From Sphingobium aromaticiconvertens (lineage in GTDB: Bacteria; Pseudomonadota; Alphaproteobacteria; Sphingomonadales; Sphingomonadaceae): a DNA stretch of 64,000 nucleotides. Shown here piece after piece: positions 43,350-51,051 of this stretch. The translations under genes and the position numbers were made by a program. The notes beneath the pieces are model-generated. The model did no database searches. It was not told where the DNA came from and saw nothing but the letters and a program-made list of their open reading frames with translations. The stretch spans positions 11,727 through 75,726 of the forward strand of contig NZ_JBANRJ010000006.1 in assembly GCF_037154075.1 (NCBI RefSeq), read 5' to 3'. The first letter of the stretch is position 1; the number at the start of each line of letters is the position of its first letter.

Positions 43350-43424
43350 CGTTCATCCTTTCGTGCCTGGCCGCCGGTCTGTTCAATGGCCCAGCGCGCG
43401 CGCAAGGGGCGGCGACCGAACCGG

Positions 43425-43850
43425 TCAACTGGCCGCATGCGTGGTGATAACAGGCGTACCCTCGAGGGTGCGTTGCACCGGGCAGCGGGCCGCCACGGCG
43501 ATAAGCTTTTGGCGTTGCTCCTCGGACAGGTCTTTGCCGGAAATCCGGATCGTCTTGGCGAAATGATCGGCTTTTGCCGACGTACCCTCGAGCCCGCCCT
43601 TGGCATGGGTGAGGATCACTTCCACACGTTCGAGCGGCCAGTTCTGTTGACGCGCATACCAGCGCACCGTCATGGCCGTGCACTCTCCCAAGGCGGCCAG
43701 CAGGAGATCATAGGGCGCCGGCCCCAGGTTGCTGCCTCCCTGGGCAACAGGCTCGTCGCCGGTGAGGTGATGGCCCGACACCTCGATACGGACGGCGAAG
43801 GCACTTTCACCCGTTTCGATGATGTGGGCAGAGGTCGTGTCCTTGTTCAA
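43425..43850 (-). CDS. OsmC family protein
   Basis: The 141-residue protein has the OsmC core: G-P-A-P-Y-D-L-L-L-A-A-L-G-E-C-T-A-M-T-V, with the first reactive Cys, and A-A-R-C-P-V-Q-R-T-L with the second. These two thiols detoxify organic hydroperoxides. The typical length is about 140 residues. The gene is separate from, but close to, thioredoxin and TlpA-like genes, which may reduce it (inference). Confidence 0.92.
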   Translation of the reverse strand: MNKDTTSAHIIETGESAFAVRIEVSGHHLTGDEPVAQGGSNLGPAPYDLLLAALGECTAMTVRWYARQQNWPLERVEVILTHAKGGLEGTSAKADHFAKTIRISGKDLSEEQRQKLIAVAARCPVQRTLEGTPVITTHAAS

Positions 43851-44137
43851 TCAAGCTCTCCTGTTCGCCGCCTGTGGCCCTATCTAGCAAGCCCGCCCCA
43901 TTCACTGCGCCGCGATGGACGCGCGGCGGCCGTCAGCGGCGATGCCGGCAACCCTGTGTGCGTCCCCTTTGGCACGGCAGCGCGGTGAAGCCCGCGATCC
44001 GCAGGCTGACTGGTTCGACCCCGTTCGACCTGCCGCGCTCTTGGGGACAGGCGGAGCGTCTTTTCGACAGTTGCACCCTGTGTCATCGCGTAAAGGCGAA
44101 GCTGCGCGCGAGAGGATGGGCACGCCCTCGCGTCCTG
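43851..44137. other. Intergenic region, no gene supported
   Basis: The 287 bp between the OsmC gene and the SulP stop contain only short frames without family resemblance. Confidence 0.5.
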
Positions 44138-45910
44138 TCATATCAATCCCCGGGCGAGCCACAGATCAGGCAGACGCTGCGTGTCATCGTGACGATCGGC
44201 ACTGACGACAGCAGCGTCAAAAGCCGCATTTTGCGAAAGCCATATCTGGCCCCCCAGGGCTCCGACAAGATGCGAGCGCTCAAGCGCATCCATGACCGGC
44301 CCCTTCACTTCCGACAGGTGCAGACTCACGCCCGCGTCGGCAAGGCGGTGATTGATGGCCTCGAGGCTCTCGAGCGCCGAGGCATCGATCGCATTCACCG
44401 CAGAGCACATCAAGATGAGGTGCTTGAGCTGGGGGTGATCGGCAACCTGCTCGAGGACAAACTCCTCCAGCCAGCGCGCATTGAGATAGGTCAGGCTCTC
44501 GTCGATTCGGATGGTCAGTACCCTGGGATCGGTGAACACCTTGTGGCGCTTGACGTTGCGAAAGTGCTCCGTCTCCGGCACCCGGCCGACGACCGCCGCA
44601 TGGGGCCGCGATGCGCGCCAAACGAACAGGGCGAGACTGAGGCCGACACCCGCGATGACCCCGGCCTCGACCCCGGCCAGCAGCGTGACGAGGATGGTGG
44701 CCATCATCGCCGCGAAGTCGGTGCGCGAATAGCGCCAGATTTCAACCGGCTTTCGCAAGTCGACGAGGCTGAGCACTGCGACGATGATCGTTGCCGCCAG
44801 CGTCGCGACGGGAAGCGACGCCAGTAGCGGCGTCAGGAACAGAGCGGCTACGAGGATTCCGCCAGCGGTGAACACGCCGGCGGCCGGCGTTTCCGCGCCT
44901 GCATCGAAGTTGACGACCGAGCGGGCAAAGCCGCCGGTAACCGGATACCCGCCGGTGAAGGCCGCCGCCACGTTGGCCGAGCCCAAGCCGATCAGCTCCT
45001 GATCGGGATCGATCCTCTGGCGCTTCTTGGCGGCCAGGGTCTGGGCGACGGAAACGCTTTCCACGAAACCGATAACCGACAGCAGGAGCGCGGGAACCGC
45101 CAATTGTCGCCATAGTTCGGCATCGAACAGCGGCAAGGTGAACGGTGGCAGGCTTTGCGGGATGTCACCCACGACCTTCACCCCCTGCGCCTCCAGGCCG
45201 AGAAAGACCACGGCCAGGGTCGAAACCGCCACCGCGGCGATCGGTCCAGCCTTGGCCAAGAGGTCTGCGGGTCGAGGAGCCAGACCCGCGCGCACTAGCA
45301 GCGGCTTCAGCCCCTTGCGCACCCAGAACAGGAAAGCGGTTGCGGCAACACCGATCGCGAGCGTGGGCAGATGCGTCGTGGGCAGGGCGCGGACCAGGGT
45401 TCCGATCAGCTCGGGTAGCGTTTCGCCGGAAGCCCTGACGCCGAGGATCGATTTCAACTGGCTGACGGCGATGATGATGCCGCTCGCGGTGATGAACCCC
45501 GACACCACCGGATGCGAGAGCAGGTTGGCAAGGAAACCGAGCCGCAGCACGCCCATCAGGAGCAGGATCAGGCCCGAAAGCAACGCCAGAACGAGCGCCG
45601 CGGCGATGAACTCCGCGCTGCCGGGCGCAGCGACGCTTCCTGCGGCCGTCAACGTCATCAGCGAGATCACCGCCACCGGACCTACCGCCAAGGCGCGGCT
45701 GGTGCCGAAGATCGCGTAAGCAACCAGCGGCGCGATCGACGCGTAAAGGCCGATCTCGGGCGGAAGGCCGGCGAGCATCGCGTAGGCGAGGCTCTGAGGA
45801 ATGAGCATGACGGTGACGATCGCCGCCGCGACGAGATCGTTGGTCAGCGTCCCGCGGTCATATTGCCCGGCCCAGCCGAGGATGGGGAGATAGCGGGAGA
45901 ACGAAGACAT
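44138..45910 (-). CDS. SulP family anion transporter with STAS domain
   Basis: The 590-residue protein has about 10-12 TM helices beginning G-W-A-G-Q-Y-D-R-G-T-L and including I-P-Q-S-L-A-Y-A-M-L-A-G-L-P-P-E-I-G-L-Y-A, the SulP signature, and a C-terminal STAS domain (S-A-V-N-A-I-D-A-S-A-L-E-S-L). SulP proteins move sulfate or other anions. It is last in the sulfide operon, 1 bp after the SQR fusion stop, so sulfate or sulfite export or uptake linked to sulfide oxidation is plausible. Confidence 0.95.
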   Translation of the reverse strand: MSSFSRYLPILGWAGQYDRGTLTNDLVAAAIVTVMLIPQSLAYAMLAGLPPEIGLYASIAPLVAYAIFGTSRALAVGPVAVISLMTLTAAGSVAAPGSAEFIAAALVLALLSGLILLLMGVLRLGFLANLLSHPVVSGFITASGIIIAVSQLKSILGVRASGETLPELIGTLVRALPTTHLPTLAIGVAATAFLFWVRKGLKPLLVRAGLAPRPADLLAKAGPIAAVAVSTLAVVFLGLEAQGVKVVGDIPQSLPPFTLPLFDAELWRQLAVPALLLSVIGFVESVSVAQTLAAKKRQRIDPDQELIGLGSANVAAAFTGGYPVTGGFARSVVNFDAGAETPAAGVFTAGGILVAALFLTPLLASLPVATLAATIIVAVLSLVDLRKPVEIWRYSRTDFAAMMATILVTLLAGVEAGVIAGVGLSLALFVWRASRPHAAVVGRVPETEHFRNVKRHKVFTDPRVLTIRIDESLTYLNARWLEEFVLEQVADHPQLKHLILMCSAVNAIDASALESLEAINHRLADAGVSLHLSEVKGPVMDALERSHLVGALGGQIWLSQNAAFDAAVVSADRHDDTQRLPDLWLARGLI

Positions 45911-45911
45911 C

Positions 45912-47489
45912 TCAGGTGCTGGTCAGGTGCGGCTTGACCATCCACTCCCGGCCCTTGAGCATACCGTGCCAGTAAACGGGCGGCAGGATCGTATCCTTGA
46001 GCAGCCAGGCAAGGCGCGAGGGGCGAGTGCCGTCGATCAGCCAGGCGGGGAAACTGGGCAGGAGCTTGCCACCATAGCCAAACTCGGCGAGCACGATCTT
46101 GCCCTTCTCGACGGTGAGCGGACAGCTGCCGTAGCCGTCGTAATCGGCGACGGGCTCCCGGCCCTCGAGTGCAGCCAAGGCGTTCACTGCCACCACCGGT
46201 GCCTGCTTGCGAACAGCCGCCGCGGTCTTCGCGTTCGAGGCGGAGCAGGCGTCGCCGAGGGCAAAGACGTTGGGGTAGCGGGGATGGCGCAGCGTGGCTT
46301 CGTCCACCTCGACGAAGCCGGAGGGCGCCGCGAGAGAACTGGACCGGACGAAATCGGGTGCGGTCTGCGGCGGCACCACGTGGATCATGTCGAACCGCTC
46401 CTCCACGCGCTTGAGCTCGTTGCCGCGCTTCTGCTCAAAGGTGGCGACTTTCGCCGGCCCATCGATGGCGACGAGCCGTGACTCGAGGTTCAGATGAGCG
46501 CCGTAGCGCTCGACGTATTCGATCAGCGCCGGAACATAAGCCGCAACGCCAAAGAGCACGGCACCCGCGGTGTGGAACTGAACGTCGATGTCCTTGAGAA
46601 CTCCGGCGGGCTCCCAGATGCTGCACGACAGGTACATCGCCTTCTGCGGCGCGCCGGCGCACTTGATCGGCATAACCGGCTGGGTGAACAATGCCCGCCC
46701 CCCTTTGAGTTCCTTCACCAGACGGCGAGTATAAGGCGCGAACTCGTAGCTGTAGTTCGAAGTGACGCCGTTGCGGCCGAGAGTGTCCCGCAGCCCTGGG
46801 ATGGCATCCCAGTCGAGCTTGATCCCCGGACAGACAATCAGCACGCGGTAGGACACGCTGCCGCCGTCACACAGCAGCACCTTGTTTTCGTCGGGCGCGA
46901 ACCCGCTGGCGGACGCCTTGATCCAGTTCGCGCCTTGCGGAATCACCCGTGCCTCAGCGCGCCGGGTGAACTCACGGGTGAAAATGCCGGCACCCACCAT
47001 CGTCCAGCCCGGCTGGTAGTAGTGCACCTCGCTCGGCTCGACGATCGCCAGGCTGAGCTTGGGGTTACGCTTGAGAATGCTGGCCGCGGTAGCGATCCCA
47101 GCGCTGCCTCCGCCGACGATGACGATATCGTAGCTGCCGCAGTCGGGACCGTGCGGGGCCAGTGCACCCGCCATTTCTGCCAGCGTTTTAGAACGCGCGC
47201 CCGAGCGGCAGTATGCCAGGACCGGCCCCGGCAGCTCGTCCAGAGCCCGCTTCATGGCGAGCCCATCCTGATCGGTGATGGAGCCGGACACTGCCGGAAC
47301 GTGCGCAAAGCCAAGGCCGGCACCCCTCGCCGCCGCGCCGATGTCTTCGGCGGTGGGTTGTCCTTGTTCCTCCCCGTCGGGGCGGTTGCAGATGATCGAG
47401 CGAAAGCCGGCGGCCGCGATCTCCGCAACCTCTTCCGCGCGGATCTGGGGGGAAGTACTTAGGCGGTGACTCAGGTTGGTGAACCCCAT
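45912..47489 (-). CDS. DUF442 (phosphatase-like/sulfurtransferase) - sulfide:quinone oxidoreductase fusion
   Basis: Residues 1-110 form a DUF442/TIGR01244 domain with C-R-S-G-A-R-S (C-x5-R loop); from about 118 an FAD oxidoreductase starts (Y-D-I-V-I-V-G-G-G-S-A-G-I-A) with H-Y-Y-Q-P-G-W-T, V-C-P-G-I, and conserved Cys near K-C-A-G-A-P-Q-K. This is an SQR: it oxidises sulfide to persulfide and reduces quinone. The DUF442 domain, often fused to the persulfide dioxygenase (Blh), here is fused to SQR. It would process the persulfide product (inference). Confidence 0.92.
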   Translation of the reverse strand: MGFTNLSHRLSTSPQIRAEEVAEIAAAGFRSIICNRPDGEEQGQPTAEDIGAAARGAGLGFAHVPAVSGSITDQDGLAMKRALDELPGPVLAYCRSGARSKTLAEMAGALAPHGPDCGSYDIVIVGGGSAGIATAASILKRNPKLSLAIVEPSEVHYYQPGWTMVGAGIFTREFTRRAEARVIPQGANWIKASASGFAPDENKVLLCDGGSVSYRVLIVCPGIKLDWDAIPGLRDTLGRNGVTSNYSYEFAPYTRRLVKELKGGRALFTQPVMPIKCAGAPQKAMYLSCSIWEPAGVLKDIDVQFHTAGAVLFGVAAYVPALIEYVERYGAHLNLESRLVAIDGPAKVATFEQKRGNELKRVEERFDMIHVVPPQTAPDFVRSSSLAAPSGFVEVDEATLRHPRYPNVFALGDACSASNAKTAAAVRKQAPVVAVNALAALEGREPVADYDGYGSCPLTVEKGKIVLAEFGYGGKLLPSFPAWLIDGTRPSRLAWLLKDTILPPVYWHGMLKGREWMVKPHLTST

Positions 47490-47495
47490 GACTTC

Positions 47496-47945
47496 TTACT
47501 CCTGAACCGTTTGGCGACGCCGTGGCATGAGGCTGACGAACTGCTGAACGGCCATGCCCGCGAGCATCGCGAGGACGAACGGCAGGACGCTAAGAGGTGA
47601 AAGAGCCAGCGAAGCGACCGCCGGACCCGGGCAAAGGCCAGCAATGCCCCAGCCGATGCCAAACAGGATCGATCCGGAGATCAGGCGTACGTCGAGATCG
47701 TTGCGGTCCGGCAGAGAAAACCGTTCGGCAAAGGCCGGTGTGCCCATCCGCTGGCGAATTCGCCAGGCCACCGCCATGACCAGCACGGCGGCGCCCATGA
47801 CGAAGACCAGAGTCGGGTCCCATGCGCCGAAGACGTCGAGGAACCCCCGCACCCGGGCGGGATCGGTCATTCCCGAAACAGTCAGGCCGGCGCCGAACAG
47901 CGTGCCCGAGACGAGCGGCGGGAGAAGTTTCCTGGCTAGCGACAT
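47496..47945 (-). CDS. YeeE/YedE (DUF6691) membrane protein
   Basis: The 149-residue protein has four TM helices with S-G-T-L-F-G-A-G-L-T-V-S-G-M and I-L-F-G-I-G-W-G-I-A-G-L-C-P-G-P-A. The conserved Cys in G-L-C-P-G-P is the family mark. YeeE/YedE proteins import thiosulfate or related sulfur compounds. It is one half of a pair with the next gene upstream; together they equal one full-length YeeE. Confidence 0.9.
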   Translation of the reverse strand: MSLARKLLPPLVSGTLFGAGLTVSGMTDPARVRGFLDVFGAWDPTLVFVMGAAVLVMAVAWRIRQRMGTPAFAERFSLPDRNDLDVRLISGSILFGIGWGIAGLCPGPAVASLALSPLSVLPFVLAMLAGMAVQQFVSLMPRRRQTVQE

Positions 47946-47946
47946 G

Positions 47947-48384
47947 TCAGCCTCCGATCCGGGACTGGATGAACACGGTCACGATCCCGGCCGCGATGAA
48001 TGAGGCGGTCGCCAAGATCGAGCGCTGCGAAAGCCGGCTGACGCCGCACACGCCGTGGCCGCTCGTGCAGCCACTGCCCATGCGCGTGCCGAATCCGACG
48101 AGAAGGCCGGCCGCCACCAGCACCGGCCAGCTAGCGAAGCTGGCGGGCTCCCGGTCGACTGTCAGAGCAGCCAAGAGGGCCCCGAGCGGGAGGCCGACGA
48201 GGAACCCCCAGGCGCTGGTCATCGACATATCGCCGGAGGCGATCCGGGTGCCCCGGGCCACTATGCCGGAGACCCCGGCGATACGGCCCGAGCCGAGCAA
48301 CATGAGCGCCGCGGCCAGGCCGATCAGAACCCCGCCCAACGCGCCTTGCAGCGGCTGGGCATCGGGAAAGCCGGGCAGCATCAT
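47947..48384 (-). CDS. YeeE/YedE membrane protein
   Basis: The 145-residue protein has four to five TM helices and the motif G-T-R-M-G-S-G-C-T-S-G-H-G-V-C-G, with the conserved Cys residues of the YeeE family. It is 1 bp from the downstream YeeE half and overlaps the persulfide dioxygenase stop by 4 bases. The pair is likely a sulfur-compound channel. Confidence 0.9.
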   Translation of the reverse strand: MMLPGFPDAQPLQGALGGVLIGLAAALMLLGSGRIAGVSGIVARGTRIASGDMSMTSAWGFLVGLPLGALLAALTVDREPASFASWPVLVAAGLLVGFGTRMGSGCTSGHGVCGVSRLSQRSILATASFIAAGIVTVFIQSRIGG

Positions 48385-49310
48385 AGCGCGTTCACCGGCA
48401 GCTTGAGATAGGACAGGCCATTGTCCTCCGGCGGAGGCATATGCCCGCCGCGCATGTTGACCTGGATCGAGGGCAGGATGAGCCGCGGCATTTCCAGCGT
48501 CGCATCGCGCTGCTTGCGCATCGCGACGAACTCGGCCTCGGTAACGCCCTCATGGAGATGAACATTGGCGGTGCGCTGTGCGAGCATCGATGTTTCCCAA
48601 ACGTAGTGATCGCGGTTGGGGGCCTTGTAGTCGTGGCAGAGAAACACGCGGGTCTCGTCCGGGAGACGCATCAGGCGCCTGACCGAGCGGTATAGGGTGG
48701 CGGCATCGCCGCCCGGGAAGTCCGCACGTGCCGAGCCGTAGTCGGGCATGAACATGGTGTCGCCGATGAATGCCGCGTCTCCCACGACATAGGCCAGGTC
48801 GGCAGGCGTGTGCCCTGGCACGTGCAGGGCGATAAGCGGGATCTCTCCCACCATCAGCTCTTCGCCATCGGCGACCAGCCGGTCGAACTGCGAGCCGTCG
48901 CGCGCGAATTCGGTGCCCTCGTTGAAAATCTTGCTGAACACGCCTTGGACGGTGACGATCTCCCGGCCAATGGCGAGCTTGCCGCCGAGCTTCTGCTGGA
49001 GGTAGGGAGCGGCGGACAGATGATCGGCATGGGCGTGGGTCTCGAGGATCCAGTCAACCGTGAGGCGCCGCTCCTGGACATAGGCAGCAATCCCGTCGGC
49101 AGACTCGAAGCTCGTCCTTCCGGAGGGCTGATCGAAGTCCCACACGCTGTCCACGATCGCCGCCCGCTTCGCCACGGGGTCGCTGATCACATAGCTCGCT
49201 GTGAAGGTCGGCTCGTGGAAGAACGCTTTTACCTGCGGTGCGCGAAGTTCTCCGGCCAGCACGCGCCGGACTTGCGCCGCCGCCTGCTCGATCCCGGTGT
49301 CGTCGGTCAT
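48381..49310 (-). CDS. MBL-fold persulfide dioxygenase (ETHE1-like)
   Basis: The 309-residue protein begins MTDDTGIEQAAAQVRRVLAG. It has E-T-H-A-H-A-D-H with the metal ligands, H-V-P-G-H-T-P-A-D and G-D-T-M-F-M-P-D-Y-G-S-A-R, then C-H-D-Y. This is the ETHE1-like persulfide dioxygenase, an iron enzyme that oxidises glutathione persulfide to sulfite. The start overlaps the BigR-like stop (ATGA). With SQR it forms the classical sulfide oxidation route. Confidence 0.94.
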   Translation of the reverse strand: MTDDTGIEQAAAQVRRVLAGELRAPQVKAFFHEPTFTASYVISDPVAKRAAIVDSVWDFDQPSGRTSFESADGIAAYVQERRLTVDWILETHAHADHLSAAPYLQQKLGGKLAIGREIVTVQGVFSKIFNEGTEFARDGSQFDRLVADGEELMVGEIPLIALHVPGHTPADLAYVVGDAAFIGDTMFMPDYGSARADFPGGDAATLYRSVRRLMRLPDETRVFLCHDYKAPNRDHYVWETSMLAQRTANVHLHEGVTEAEFVAMRKQRDATLEMPRLILPSIQVNMRGGHMPPPEDNGLSYLKLPVNAL

Positions 49311-49672
49311 TGGTCGTCTCCGATGGGTTGGGCTTTGGCCGGCCCTCGGCCCAGCTCCGGGCAGAAAATATCGTGAAGCAGCGCGAGTATCCGCCGGGCG
49401 CGCGGATCGCATATCCGGTAATATACGGTCTGGGCTTTCTTGCGGGTCGCCACGAGTCCCTCTTCGCGTAACTTGGCAAGGTGTTGCGACAGCGCCGACT
49501 GGCTGAGTCCAATCCGCTCGACCAGCGCGCCCACCGGCAGCTCTCCCCTTTCCGCCAGATGGCACAGCACGAGCAGGCGGCTCTCGTTAGAAAGCATACG
49601 GAGCAGCGCGGCGGCTTGCGCCGCCTGCTCCCCGAATGGGGCTAAGGGAGATAATTTCACAGGCCGTTCCAT
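49307..49672 (-). CDS. ArsR-family persulfide sensor, BigR/SqrR-like
   Basis: The 121-residue winged-helix protein has L-S-Q-S-A-L-S-Q-H-L-A-K-L-R as recognition helix. Two cysteines are placed as in BigR/SqrR: one in L-L-V-L-C-H-L-A-E-R and one in H-D-I-F-C-P-E-L. In these proteins a disulfide or polysulfide bridge between them releases DNA. It is first gene of the operon. The gene is preceded by a symmetric AT-rich site, likely its own operator. Confidence 0.92.
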   Translation of the reverse strand: MERPVKLSPLAPFGEQAAQAAALLRMLSNESRLLVLCHLAERGELPVGALVERIGLSQSALSQHLAKLREEGLVATRKKAQTVYYRICDPRARRILALLHDIFCPELGRGPAKAQPIGDDQ

Positions 49673-49687
49673 AAGCTCTATCTAATG

Positions 49688-49699
49688 TAGAATAGTCTA
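49688..49699. promoter_or_regulatory. Candidate BigR-type operator
   Basis: TAGA-ATAG-TCTA, perfect 4-bp arms in an AT-rich context, ends 16 bp before the first codon of the regulator. AT-rich palindromes are known in BigR boxes; the exact match was not tested. Confidence 0.55.
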
Positions 49700-49864
49700 A
49701 ACTAAATGCAAGTCCCCGAGCGGGACTTGGCTTCCGCCAGGGCAGATGCTGGCCAGAACTGCTCGACGACGAATGCGAAGGGCCGCTTGAAACCCGATAT
49801 CGACAAGACCACACATCGGTCGAGTGCAGCCCCGATGCCCCACAACACTAGAGACGTACCCCTA

Positions 49865-49905
49865 TTTATCCCACAGTTTTGTATTTTTAGAAAATGTGGG
49901 ATAAA
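49865..49905. promoter_or_regulatory. Perfect 11-bp inverted repeat before the nucleotidyltransferase-like gene
   Basis: TTTATCCCACA and TGTGGGATAAA, separated by 19 AT-rich bp, end 8 bp before the ATG. The right arm runs into the AAAAGG ribosome binding site. It fits an autoregulatory operator or a hairpin in the 5' untranslated region. Confidence 0.65.
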
Positions 49906-49913
49906 AGGTGGCA

Positions 49914-50915
49914 ATGCATCAGATCCGTCCCTTCTCCGACGAACAATCCCGGCTGCTCGTCAATCTGCGCCAGCGCTACGAGGTGTGGATGGCCGCCGAG
50001 CAGGAGCTCGCCGCCCTGCCCTACGATCTACGGCGCAAGACCGTCTCGGGGTCGGTCTATCTCTACGAAATCCGGGATCGCAGCGGCAACGGCAAGAGCC
50101 TCGGGCCGATGAACGCGGCGCGCGAAGCCGTGTTTCGCGACTATCATGCGCGCAAGGATGCGCTGCAAGCACAGATAAAGGACCTGCGCGCTGCCCTGGC
50201 TGAAAGCGCGGCGCTCTACCGCGCCTTGCGCCTGCCGATGCTCTCCAGCGACGCAGGGCCAATCCTGCGCGAGTGCGACCGGCGGCATCTCCTAGGGTCG
50301 CACCTGCTCGTCGTCGGCACCAATGCCGTTGCTGCTTACATGATCGAGGCCAATGGTACGATCACCCTGCCCGACGAGACCGAGGATTTCGACCTCGCCT
50401 GGATCGCGCAGGCCCCTGGCGATGCCGGCCACCGGGTCTGGGACATGCTCAAGGCGGTCGATCCCACCTTCACGATCAACAGCGAACGCGATTTCCAGGC
50501 GCGCAATGCCAAAGCCTATGAGGTCGAACTGCTCGTCGCGCCCTCGCGCGCGGGCACCCTGGAAACGCAGGACCGGCCACGGCCAGTCCCCCTGCCCGAA
50601 CAGGAATGGTTGTTGCTCGGCCGGCCGGTAGACCAGGTGATAGGCTGCCGCGACGGGTCCCCTGCCCGCATCGTCGCGCCCGACCCCCGCTGGTTCGCGC
50701 TCCACAAGCTGTGGATGTCCGCCCAGCCCAAGCGCAATCCGCAAAAACGCCCGAAGGATCGCAAACAGGGGCTGGCTTTGCTCGGTGCCATAGCTGCGAA
50801 CATGCCACAGTATCCGCTCGAGCAAACCTTCGAAGACCAGCTTCCCGAAGATCTGCGACCTTTCCTGGAAATGTGGAAAAATGGTGCTCCGTCATCGGCC
50901 AAGCCAGCCTGGTAG
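49914..50915 (+). CDS. GSU2403-family nucleotidyltransferase-fold protein
   Basis: The 333-residue protein starts MHQIRPFSDEQSRLLVNLRQ. The central part has V-V-G-T-N-A-V-A-A-Y and T-E-D-F-D-L-A-W, the G-x-N and D-x-D spacing of a nucleotidyltransferase fold, and D-P-R-W-F-A-L-H-K-L-W-M. This is the pattern of GSU2403-type proteins (COG5397), whose function is unknown. Some nucleotidyltransferase-fold proteins are toxins (AbiEii type), but no antitoxin-like gene lies beside it. A GTG at 49908 is an alternative start. The operator-like repeat upstream supports tight control. Confidence 0.8.
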   Translation: MHQIRPFSDEQSRLLVNLRQRYEVWMAAEQELAALPYDLRRKTVSGSVYLYEIRDRSGNGKSLGPMNAAREAVFRDYHARKDALQAQIKDLRAALAESAALYRALRLPMLSSDAGPILRECDRRHLLGSHLLVVGTNAVAAYMIEANGTITLPDETEDFDLAWIAQAPGDAGHRVWDMLKAVDPTFTINSERDFQARNAKAYEVELLVAPSRAGTLETQDRPRPVPLPEQEWLLLGRPVDQVIGCRDGSPARIVAPDPRWFALHKLWMSAQPKRNPQKRPKDRKQGLALLGAIAANMPQYPLEQTFEDQLPEDLRPFLEMWKNGAPSSAKPAW

Positions 50916-51051
50916 CTCTGCTAAACGATCTACCGAGCGGGGCAGCATACCCCTTCGCTGCGATTGCGTCCGTCTCGCTTGACCCAGCGGTGGCTTTCCG
51001 CGCGGCTCCGCACCCGAGGTTGACGGACTTTCCCCCCGGCTTGTGTCCTCC

